From assembly GCA_963822955.1 (NCBI GenBank), contig CAWGJS010000002.1:1860001-1924000 (forward strand): a stretch of DNA of 64,000 bases. The letters are read 5' to 3'. Source of the stretch: JAJYUU01 sp963822955. Its GTDB lineage: Bacteria > Actinomycetota > Actinomycetes > Streptosporangiales > Streptosporangiaceae. A program made the position numbers and the translations under genes. Shown piece by piece: positions 57,629 to 64,000 of the stretch; within the stretch, counting starts at the first letter, position 1, and every line of letters begins with the position of its first letter. Below the pieces are notes generated by a model. That model did not search any database, was not told where the DNA came from, and saw only the letters and a list, made by a program, of their open reading frames with translations.

Positions 57629-57913
57629 GTGGCAGTGGCAGGCACCGGGGGCAATGCGAGGACGGGCAAACCGGTAACGGAGACCGACGCGGCGAGGCCG
57701 ATGCCCTACGAGCAAGCCAGGGACGAGCTGACGGAACTCGTCAAGCGACTCGAAGCTGGCGGCTTGACCCTGGAGCAGTCGCTACAGCTCTGGGAGCGGG
57801 GCCAGCAGCTCGCCGCGATCTGCGAGGAGTGGCTAGAAGGCGCCCGTGCGCGGCTCGCTACCGCACTGGCCAGGCAGGACGAGGGCAGCGAGACTCCAGG
57901 CGCGCCCTTTTGA
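57629..57913 (+). CDS. xseB: exodeoxyribonuclease VII small subunit
   Basis: 94 aa. The conserved helical hairpin PYEQARDELTELVKRLEAGG, LTLEQSLQLWERGQQLA and ICEEWLEGARARL is typical of XseB, which binds XseA. The first 25 residues are a disordered extension. GTG 57629. It is the last gene of the operon and converges on the TetR gene 8 bases away. Confidence 0.94.
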   Translation: MAVAGTGGNARTGKPVTETDAARPMPYEQARDELTELVKRLEAGGLTLEQSLQLWERGQQLAAICEEWLEGARARLATALARQDEGSETPGAPF

Positions 57914-57921
57914 GCAGCAAG

Positions 57922-58533
57922 CTAATTCGACCGGACATGCAGCCGGGACAGCACCTCGAGCACACCGTCCGCGAGCTCGCGCCCTCTGGCCGCGTCGGGG
58001 GCCAGCGAAACCTCTGCGGCCGCGAGCATCATCGCCCCGGTCATCACGATCGCGGCGGCCTCGTCCAGTGGCTCACCGCTGCGCGCGAAAAACTCGGTGT
58101 TGCGGCTGACCCAGTCCGACACCCGCTTGCGCCATATCACCTCAAAGCCAGGCGGCCCGTCGCCACGAGCGAACATGCCGGCCAGCTCGCGCTGCTCGAT
58201 GCAGACGTCGAGGTAGCCGCGCGCGCCGGCCAGTAGCAGCCGCATCGGGTCAGTTATCCCCATGTCGCGGCATTCGCGCACGGCCCTGCGGGTCCGCGCG
58301 TCGTGCTCGTCATGTAGCTGGTCGAAGAGCGCCATGAACAGATCGGCCTTGCCGGAGAAGTGGTGATAAAGGCTGCCGACGCTCGCGCCCGCCAGCGCCA
58401 CGATGTCGGTAACGCCCGCCTGCGCGTAGCCCTCGAGCATGAAGACCTCGCGAGCCGCAGCAAGCAGCATGGCCCGGGTGGCGGAGCCGCGGTCGGCTGT
58501 GCGGCCTGGATGCGTTACCTGATCACTAGTCAT
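57922..58533 (-). CDS. TetR-family regulator
   Basis: 203 aa from ATG 58533. The DNA-binding domain reads ATRAMLLAAAREVFMLEGYA, then QAGVTDIVALAGASVGSLYH and HFSGKADLFMALFDQL. The C-terminal ligand domain (LLLAGARGYLDVCIEQRELAG to ARGRELADGVLEVL) is of unknown specificity. It is divergent from glpX, which is its likeliest neighbour target, but no clear operator dyad is seen in the 106-base gap. A frame extending to 58959 is only a shadow of glpX. Confidence 0.9.
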   Translation of the reverse strand: MTSDQVTHPGRTADRGSATRAMLLAAAREVFMLEGYAQAGVTDIVALAGASVGSLYHHFSGKADLFMALFDQLHDEHDARTRRAVRECRDMGITDPMRLLLAGARGYLDVCIEQRELAGMFARGDGPPGFEVIWRKRVSDWVSRNTEFFARSGEPLDEAAAIVMTGAMMLAAAEVSLAPDAARGRELADGVLEVLSRLHVRSN

Positions 58534-58639
58534 GCGCTCCGGCGTTCTGGTCCGGCCCGGTGCGGGGCAGGCAGGCCAGCTGGCGAGCCTGCTACATAGG
58601 ATTCCACTACGGGCCGCTGACAGGGAAGGTGCGCTAGCC

Positions 58640-59755
58640 ATGAGCGACGACAAGGCAGTCGGTGACGGCGCGTTCGCTGGCGTCGCGGGCGCACCTGGCG
58701 TCGCCGGAATTACCAGTGACACGGCCGACCTCGGCCTTGCTGCACCGGAACCGGGCAGGCATGCGCCCGACCGCAACCTGGCGCTGGAGCTGGCCCGAGT
58801 CACGGAGGCCGGAGCGATGGCCTCGGCGCGCTGGGTGGGCCGCGGCGACAAGAACGGCGCGGATGGCGCCGCAGTCAATGCCATGCGGCAGCTCATTAAC
58901 ACGGTGTCGATGAACGGTGTCGTGGTCATCGGCGAGGGCGAGAAGGACCACGCCCCCATGCTCTACAACGGCGAGCAGGTCGGCGACGGCAGCGGGCCGC
59001 TCTGCGACGTGGCGGTTGACCCGATCGACGGGACTCGCCTGACGGCCAACGGCATGCCCAACGCCATATCTGTGATTGCGGTGAGTGCCCGCGGGTCGAT
59101 GTACGACCCATCGGCGGTCTACTACATGTCGAAGCTCGTGACCGGGCCGGAAGCAGCCGCCGTCGTGGACATCAATGCACCTGCCGGGGTCAACATCATG
59201 GCCGTCGCCAGGGCCAAGAGCTGCTCGCCTTCCGATGTGACGGTCGTGATCCTCGACCGGCCGCGGCATGCCGAGCTGATCAGCGAGATCCGCGCGACGG
59301 GCGCCCGGATCAAGCTGCTGACCGACGGGGACGTTGCTGGCGCGATCATGGCGGCACGCGACGGTACCGGCGTTGACCTGATGCTTGGCATCGGCGGCAC
59401 GCCGGAGGGCATCATCGCGGCCTGCGCAATCAAGTGCCTGGGCGGAGTGATCCAGGGGAAGCTGGCGCCGCGCGACGAGGAGGAGCGGGCCAAGGCCCTA
59501 GCGGCCGGGCATGACCTGGACCAGGTCCTCGGCACCGACGACCTCGTCACGTCCGACGACGCATTCTTCGCGGCGACCGGGATCACCGACGGCGAGTTGC
59601 TCGCCGGGGTCCGCTACCGGGCCGGCGGGGCCACCACTCACTCGCTGGTCATGCGGGCCCGCTCGGGCACGGTCCGCAACATCTACAGCGAGCACCAGCT
59701 GTGGAAGGTCTCCACATACTCTGCCGTAGACTACGGCGGGCAGCCTCGCAGCTAG
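58640..59755 (+). CDS. glpX: class II fructose-1,6-bisphosphatase
   Basis: Converts fructose-1,6-bisphosphate to fructose-6-phosphate in gluconeogenesis. 371 aa, including a 40-residue extension before RNLALELARVTEAGAM. Metal- and substrate-binding motifs are VVIGEGEKDHAPMLYNGE, CDVAVDPIDGTRLTANGM and MLGIGGTPEGIIAACAIKCL. Class II enzymes are the only FBPase in many actinobacteria. AGGGAAGG lies 10 nt before ATG 58640, and TAGGAT (58597-58602) may be a -10. Confidence 0.96.
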   Translation: MSDDKAVGDGAFAGVAGAPGVAGITSDTADLGLAAPEPGRHAPDRNLALELARVTEAGAMASARWVGRGDKNGADGAAVNAMRQLINTVSMNGVVVIGEGEKDHAPMLYNGEQVGDGSGPLCDVAVDPIDGTRLTANGMPNAISVIAVSARGSMYDPSAVYYMSKLVTGPEAAAVVDINAPAGVNIMAVARAKSCSPSDVTVVILDRPRHAELISEIRATGARIKLLTDGDVAGAIMAARDGTGVDLMLGIGGTPEGIIAACAIKCLGGVIQGKLAPRDEEERAKALAAGHDLDQVLGTDDLVTSDDAFFAATGITDGELLAGVRYRAGGATTHSLVMRARSGTVRNIYSEHQLWKVSTYSAVDYGGQPRS

Positions 59756-59798
59756 ATCACTCGGGCCACGGACAGCCGGCCGGTGACTTCCGCGGCGG

Positions 59799-60419
59799 CT
59801 AGCGCAGCAGGCCACCCCGCCGCAGCCCGCTGAGCCGACGCGGCCGCTTGGGCGATGTCACCTTGATGGTCCCGCCCAGGCCTACCGTGCGCAGCTCGAT
59901 GACCGGCTGGCCAGGACCAGGCTGGCTGACTCCCCTGGGTCCGGGCTGACGTACGGTTCTGGTTACCTTCCTGGTGAGCACGGCAGTGCCGCTCGTCTGC
60001 ACTGACACCCCGTCCGGCACGATCAGGTGAATCGTGCCGAAGATGATCGTGGCGTAGATCACGATGCGACCGCTCTGCAGCAGAGCTTCGCGCAGGTCGA
60101 GTTCGACTTCGCCCAGGATTGCGAGCACTGGCAGGCTGTCCGGCACGACCCAGCGGCCGTCCCGGCTGTCCCGGCTGAAGACGCCCGCTACGGCCCGCCC
60201 GCCGTCCAGCCGGATCGGCTGTGCCGCCTGGTCGACCAGGTCGGCGGTGAGGACCGCCAGCTCGCCGAGAGTCCGGGCCCGGTACGCGCGCTCCACCCGT
60301 TCGCTGTGCTCGGCAGCCGTCAGCCTCCCGTCAGCTGCGGCGTCAGCGAGAACCGTAACGACCCGGTCGCGATCGAAGTCAGACGCACGAAGATCTCGCG
60401 GTGCCGGGCGGTATGTCAC
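59799..60419 (-). CDS. DUF1707 (SHOCT-like) and LiaF-like domain protein
   Basis: 206 aa from GTG 60419. The N-terminal DUF1707 domain (residues 8-58) has ASDFDRDRVVTVLADAAADG and LTAAEHSERVERAYRARTLGEL. The C-terminal part resembles the cell-wall-active antibiotic response domain of LiaF: VLAILGEVELDLREALLQSG and ATIIFGTIHLIVPDGVSVQ. No membrane segment is clear. Such proteins are often near envelope-stress systems, but none is seen here. Its 3' end faces glpX, 43 bases away. Confidence 0.85.
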   Translation of the reverse strand: MTYRPAPRDLRASDFDRDRVVTVLADAAADGRLTAAEHSERVERAYRARTLGELAVLTADLVDQAAQPIRLDGGRAVAGVFSRDSRDGRWVVPDSLPVLAILGEVELDLREALLQSGRIVIYATIIFGTIHLIVPDGVSVQTSGTAVLTRKVTRTVRQPGPRGVSQPGPGQPVIELRTVGLGGTIKVTSPKRPRRLSGLRRGGLLR

Positions 60420-60575
60420 ACTCCGAACATACTCCAGCCGCAGGTCACCACCGGGTTTGTGCGTCGACGGGCATGGTCCGCCGGGCTGAGGCTTGACCAG
60501 ACCACGGGCAGTCGGGTGTGAGCCGCCTGTTAATTTGGTCTTAGCAAATATCGGCGCGACGGCGAGGGGCCCGGG

Positions 60576-62438
60576 GTGAGCAACGCCACCACACCTGCGA
60601 CTGCGGGACGACAGCGCCTGCAGGACGGGCGCTATAAGTGGATCGCTCTTTCGAACACGACCCTGGGGATGCTGGCGGCGACCGTCAACGCCTCCATCGT
60701 GATCATCGCGCTGCCGGCGATCTTCCGCGGCATTCACCTCGACCCGCTGCAGCCCAGCAACATCAGCTACCTGCTCTGGATGCTGATGGGCTACCTGGTC
60801 GTGTCAGCCGTGCTGGTGGTCACCCTTGGCAGGCTGGGCGATATTTACGGCCGCGTCCGGATGTACAACGCCGGCTTCGCGATCTTCGGGCTCGGCGCTC
60901 TCGCGCTGCCGTTCGATCCGTTCACCGGGCCGAAGGGCGCCCTCTGGCTCATCGGCTTCCGGGTCATCCAGGCGGTCGGAGGGGCCATGCTGATGGCCAA
61001 CTCCCCAGCGATCCTGACCGACGCGTTCCCGGCGAACCAGCGCGGCACCGCCATGGGTATCAACCAGGTGGCCGGCATCTCGGGCCAGTTCATCGGGCTC
61101 ATACTGGGCGGCGTCCTGGCCGCGGTCGACTGGCGCCTGGTCTTCATCGTGTCGGTCCCGATCGGGCTCGGCGGCACCATCTGGTCGTACATGAGCCTGC
61201 GGGAACTCGGTGTCCGGACCCCGGCAAAGATCGACTGGCTGGGCAACATCACCTTTGCCATCGGCCTGATCCTGCTGCTCACCGGCATTACCTATGGCAT
61301 CCAGCCGTACGGCGGCCACTCCATGGGCTGGACGAACCCGCTGGTCCTGACCGGGCTGATCGGCGGCCCTGTCATGCTGGTGATCTTCTGCGTCATCGAG
61401 ACCAAGGTCGAGTCGCCGATGTTCGACCTGCACCTGATGAAGATCCGAGCGTTCGTGGCCGGCATCGGCGCCACCCTGCTCGCGTCGATCGCCCGGGGCG
61501 GCCTGCAGTTCATGCTGATCATCTGGCTGCAGGGCATCTGGCTTCCGCTGCACGGCTATGCCTACAAGGACACCCCGCTCTGGTCTGGCATCTACCTGCT
61601 TGCCCTCACCTTCGGATTCGTGGTCTCCGGCCCGATTTCCGGGTATCTGTCGGACAAGCACGGGGCTCGCGCGTTCGCGTCCGGCGGCCTGCTGTTGTCA
61701 GCGCTGGCCTTTGCCGGCCTGCTGCTGATCCCGGTGAACTTCAGCTACATCGAGTTCGCGGCGCTGATCTTCGTGGCGGGCGCCGGCATGGGCTTGTTCT
61801 CCGCACCGAACGCGGCCGCGATCATGAACAGCGTTCCGGCTAAGCAGCGCGGCGCGGCATCCGGGATGCTCGCCACGTTCCAGAACTCCGGCTTCGTGCT
61901 GTCCATCGGCGTGTTCTTCTCGCTGATGATCGCGGGCCTGGCGGCCACGCTGCCAAAGACGCTGACCACCGGCCTGACGGCCGAGGGCGTGCCCGCGGGG
62001 ATCGCGCACACCATCGGCGGCCTGCCGCCAGTCGGCAGCTTGTTCGCCGCGTTCCTCGGCTATAACCCGGTCAAGGAACTGCTGACTCCGACCGGCGTGC
62101 TCAGCCACCTGCCCGCGCACAACGTTGCGGTGCTCACCGGCAAGGCCTTCTTCCCCCAGCTGATCTCCCAGCCGTTCCATCACGGCCTGGTCATCGTCTT
62201 CCTGATGGCGATCAGCGTGCTGATCATCGCGGCCGCGGCCTCGGCTTTCCGCGGCGGCCGCTACGTGCACGAGGAGGCCGCCGAGGCCGGTCTCGAAGCT
62301 GCCTCGATCGCAGCCGGATCTGCGACCTCCGCGGCCGGCATTGACATCGTGGCTGACGAATTCGCCGCTGGTCAGGCGGGCCTGGCCCCAGGCCGGTCCG
62401 TCGGCTCCGGCCGCGACGGGAGCGAACGCAGCCCGTAA
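60576..62438 (+). CDS. MFS DHA2-family (EmrB/QacA) exporter
   Basis: 620 aa, 14 membrane segments. TMS1 is ISNTTLGMLAATVNASIVII-like; motif A appears in LGRLGDIYGRVRMYNAGF and motif C in GINQVAGISGQFIGLILGGVLA. A long insertion lies near residues 470-530. The C-terminus is Ala/Gly/Ser-rich and cytosolic. This class exports drugs, dyes or lipids by proton antiport. GTG 60576. The ABC-2 permease gene follows by 34 bases, so they may be one operon controlled by the nearby MarR gene. Confidence 0.92.
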   Translation: MSNATTPATAGRQRLQDGRYKWIALSNTTLGMLAATVNASIVIIALPAIFRGIHLDPLQPSNISYLLWMLMGYLVVSAVLVVTLGRLGDIYGRVRMYNAGFAIFGLGALALPFDPFTGPKGALWLIGFRVIQAVGGAMLMANSPAILTDAFPANQRGTAMGINQVAGISGQFIGLILGGVLAAVDWRLVFIVSVPIGLGGTIWSYMSLRELGVRTPAKIDWLGNITFAIGLILLLTGITYGIQPYGGHSMGWTNPLVLTGLIGGPVMLVIFCVIETKVESPMFDLHLMKIRAFVAGIGATLLASIARGGLQFMLIIWLQGIWLPLHGYAYKDTPLWSGIYLLALTFGFVVSGPISGYLSDKHGARAFASGGLLLSALAFAGLLLIPVNFSYIEFAALIFVAGAGMGLFSAPNAAAIMNSVPAKQRGAASGMLATFQNSGFVLSIGVFFSLMIAGLAATLPKTLTTGLTAEGVPAGIAHTIGGLPPVGSLFAAFLGYNPVKELLTPTGVLSHLPAHNVAVLTGKAFFPQLISQPFHHGLVIVFLMAISVLIIAAAASAFRGGRYVHEEAAEAGLEAASIAAGSATSAAGIDIVADEFAAGQAGLAPGRSVGSGRDGSERSP

Positions 62439-62472
62439 GCACGTCAGGTCGCGACTTCCTTAGCCGGTCATC

Positions 62473-63237
62473 GTGCGCCGGCTGCTCAGCCGGATCGTCA
62501 CGCTGTGCTGGGTCGAGCTCCGCAAGATCCGGCACGACCGCACCGAGCTCTACACCCGGGCCATCCAGCCTGCACTCTGGCTGCTCATCTACGGCGAGGT
62601 CTTCACCAAGATCCACGCCATCCCGACGCCTGGCGGCATCCCCTACCTGGCGTACCTGGCGCCGGGAATCCTGGCTCAGTCGGCCTTGTTCATCGCCATC
62701 TTCTACGGCATCCAGATCATCTGGGAGCGCGACGCCGGAGTGCTTACCAAGCTCATGGTCACCCCGACACCACGGGCCGCGCTCATCAGCGGCAAGGCCT
62801 TCGCCGCGGGCGTTCGGTCGGTCGTTCAGGGCACCGTCGTAGTCATCCTGGCGGCCATCCTCGGCGTGACGATGACGGACAATCCGCTGCGGCTCATCGG
62901 TGCCGTGTGCGTGGTCGTGCTCGGTTCGGCGTTCTTCTCGTGCCTGTCGATGACGATCGCCGGGCTCGCGCTGTCCAAGGACCGGCTGATGGGCATCGGG
63001 CAGGCGATCACGATGCCGCTGTTCTTCAGCTCGAGTGCGCTCTATCCGGAGAAGATCATGCCGGGCTGGCTGCAGGCGATCAGCAAGTGCAATCCGCTGT
63101 CGTATGAGGTCGACGCACTGCGCGGACTGCTCATCGGAACGCCAGCCCATATCGGGCTTGATCTCATCGTGCTGGCGGTCGCGACCATCGTGGGAGTCGC
63201 AGCCTCAGCAGCGATGCTGCCCCGGCTCGCCCGGTAG
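62473..63237 (+). CDS. ABC-2 type transporter permease
   Basis: 254 aa from GTG 62473 with about six hydrophobic segments. WVELRKIRHDRTELYTRAIQP, then LAYLAPGILAQSALF, IWERDAGVLTKLMVTPTPR and LSMTIAGLALSKDRLMGIGQ are typical of DrrB/NodJ-like drug or polysaccharide export permeases. No ATP-binding subunit lies in the window. Its stop is 3 bases from the MarR stop on the other strand. Confidence 0.9.
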   Translation: MRRLLSRIVTLCWVELRKIRHDRTELYTRAIQPALWLLIYGEVFTKIHAIPTPGGIPYLAYLAPGILAQSALFIAIFYGIQIIWERDAGVLTKLMVTPTPRAALISGKAFAAGVRSVVQGTVVVILAAILGVTMTDNPLRLIGAVCVVVLGSAFFSCLSMTIAGLALSKDRLMGIGQAITMPLFFSSSALYPEKIMPGWLQAISKCNPLSYEVDALRGLLIGTPAHIGLDLIVLAVATIVGVAASAAMLPRLAR

Positions 63238-63240
63238 ACG

Positions 63241-63786
63241 CTATCCGCTGCCATACCGCTCGCGCGCGGCATTCCCGACTGGGCAGCCACCGGGGGAACC
63301 GCGGCAGACACCGGTATCGCACAGCCGGCAGATCCACCGGACCGCGCCCGGACCGCGCATCATGCCGACGAGCATCTTGCCGGCCAGCCTGTCAAGCTCA
63401 GCCCGCTCCGCTGGCGACAGCGCAGCGAAAGCCCCGCCGAGCACGTCGGCGCGAGCCCGGCACACCTGCTCGGCCGCCGCACGCCCGGCATCCGTCAGCA
63501 TGATGGCGGTCGACCGGCGGTCAGCCCCTGCCGCGCGCTCGACGTAACCGGACTCCGCGAGCCGGTCGACCAGGCGCACGGTTCCCGAGGAGCTCAGGCC
63601 AAGCACCTGCCGGAGCAGATCGACCGTCGGCCGGTCCAGGAAGTGCAGCAGCGCGGCCAGTGCCGCCGAGGCTGAGTCAGCACGTCCAGCGGCTGCCGTC
63701 GTAGCGTCGGCAATCTGGTCGGCGACAACGAGCGCGAGCGCCCCGAAGACGTTCGCCGGGCGATCCAGGCTGGCATGGTCAGCCAA
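63241..63786 (-). CDS. MarR-family regulator with cysteine-rich C-terminus
   Basis: 181 aa. The winged helix spans TVDLLRQVLGLSSSGTVRLV, then DRLAESGYVERAAGADRRST and AIMLTDAGRAA. The C-terminus is unusual: ICRLCDTGVCRGSPGGCPVG has four Cys in 17 residues, arranged C-x2-C-x4-C-x6-C. This could bind zinc or an iron-sulfur cluster, or sense oxidants through disulfides. The start is probably TTG 63786, overlapping the DUF3224 stop by 8 bases (TTGGCTGA), so the two genes are coupled. It converges on the exporter genes. Confidence 0.87.
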   Translation of the reverse strand: MADHASLDRPANVFGALALVVADQIADATTAAAGRADSASAALAALLHFLDRPTVDLLRQVLGLSSSGTVRLVDRLAESGYVERAAGADRRSTAIMLTDAGRAAAEQVCRARADVLGGAFAALSPAERAELDRLAGKMLVGMMRGPGAVRWICRLCDTGVCRGSPGGCPVGNAARERYGSG

Positions 63787-64000
63787 GGTCGTAGTCGAGA
63801 GTGAAGCTTCCAGGCGGCGTAGCTGATGCGACGGCTTCGCCGCTGCCTGTCAGGCCGGCCAGCCCGCCGGTGCCCGAGCCCTCGACTACCTGCCAGCGCG
63901 AGCGCGCCTCCCCGGCCGCGAATTCACCATCGGCCTGCAGGACGAAGCTGCCTTCGACTCCCGCCAGCTCTCCCTGCACGCGCTGGAAACCGGTGTAGAC
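63779..64000 (-). CDS. DUF3224 family protein (partial, 5' end outside window)
   Basis: The visible C-terminal part starts VYTGFQRVQGELAGVEGSFV and continues through QADGEFAAGEARSRWQVV and EGSGTGGLAGLTGSGEAV. This matches the DUF3224 lipocalin-like fold, whose end typically has a GSGTGELAGLRG-like segment. The gene starts beyond base 64000. It is upstream of, and overlaps, the MarR gene, so the pair may be co-regulated. Function unknown. Confidence 0.75.
   Translation of the reverse strand, partial: VYTGFQRVQGELAGVEGSFVLQADGEFAAGEARSRWQVVEGSGTGGLAGLTGSGEAVASATPPGSFTLDYDLG

Noticed and set aside
58534..58959. N-terminal extension of the TetR protein at 57922-58533
   Set aside because: The extra residues are antisense to glpX and unlike any TetR; ATG 58533 gives a normal-length regulator.
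60804..61661. Open frame on the minus strand within the DHA2 exporter
   Set aside because: Its composition (Asp/Arg/Gln-rich) is that of an antisense shadow, and the exporter frame is intact.
62224..63150. 308-codon minus-strand frame across the exporter end and ABC-2 permease
   Set aside because: It overlaps two well-supported genes and has no domain.

Overview
The window is chromosomal DNA from a high-GC actinobacterium. Third codon positions are strongly G/C, GTG starts are common, and several neighbourhoods are typical of Actinobacteria: PDZ/S16 protease, DUF2342 metallopeptidase, ThiF-like protein, ABC1 kinase, whiB7, uvrD2 and mycoredoxin (the Rv3194c-Rv3198A order of Mycobacterium tuberculosis, slightly expanded), and ychF, rmuC, DUF6542, ispH, lipid-droplet protein, xseA, xseB and glpX. 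Genus or family cannot be told from the sequence alone. I see no rRNA, tRNA, CRISPR array, transposase or integrase.

Layout. 0-2.3 kb: GDP-mannose synthesis (manC) and a mannosyltransferase-like GT4 enzyme. 2.8-15.6 kb: the whiB7/uvrD2 neighbourhood with moaE, an SDR protein, tesB, an unrecognised 137-aa protein and a strong hairpin before whiB7, then mrx1 and an ANTAR protein. 15.9-19.6 kb: a cyanophycin pair, cphB then cphA. 19.6-31.3 kb: accessory and metabolic genes (ArsR with an AHSA1-like protein, NRDE protein, gamma-butyrobetaine dioxygenase-like enzyme, GNAT, methyltransferase, an R2-like diiron protein with a small partner, LCP ligase, GYD protein, adenosine deaminase, cyclase) and a few gene remnants. 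31.3-42.2 kb: a single-strand operon for a type IV secretion/conjugation-like envelope machine (TcpC-like, small membrane protein, TcpE-MinD fusion, VirB4 ATPase, TrbL-like channel, NTF2-like protein, transglycosylase-NlpC/P60 hydrolase). 42.5-51.2 kb: oligopeptidase B, phospholipase C-like phosphoesterase, a TetR-controlled oxidoreductase, a phosphoesterase and an MFS protein. 51.3-59.8 kb: the conserved ychF-glpX block. 59.8-64 kb: an envelope-stress-type protein, a DHA2 exporter, an ABC-2 permease, a MarR regulator with a cysteine-rich tail, and a DUF3224 gene cut by the window edge.

The most unusual unit is the 31.3-42.2 kb operon. It has the ATPase, channel, peptidoglycan hydrolase and VirB8/TcpC-type parts of a Gram-positive T4SS, but no relaxase or coupling protein nearby, and its MinD-like ATPase is fused to the TcpE-like membrane protein and has Gln where the Walker A Lys should be.

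One caution affects the whole annotation. Many well-conserved genes are broken by single-base frameshifts (manC, the GT, the PDZ protease, moaE three times, the SDR protein, the DUF2342 gene, ABC1, uvrD2, cphB, ptrB and probably three T4SS genes). Housekeeping genes such as uvrD2 are unlikely to be dead, so uncorrected sequencing indels are the likelier cause. I give full spans for such genes and note where the frame breaks.
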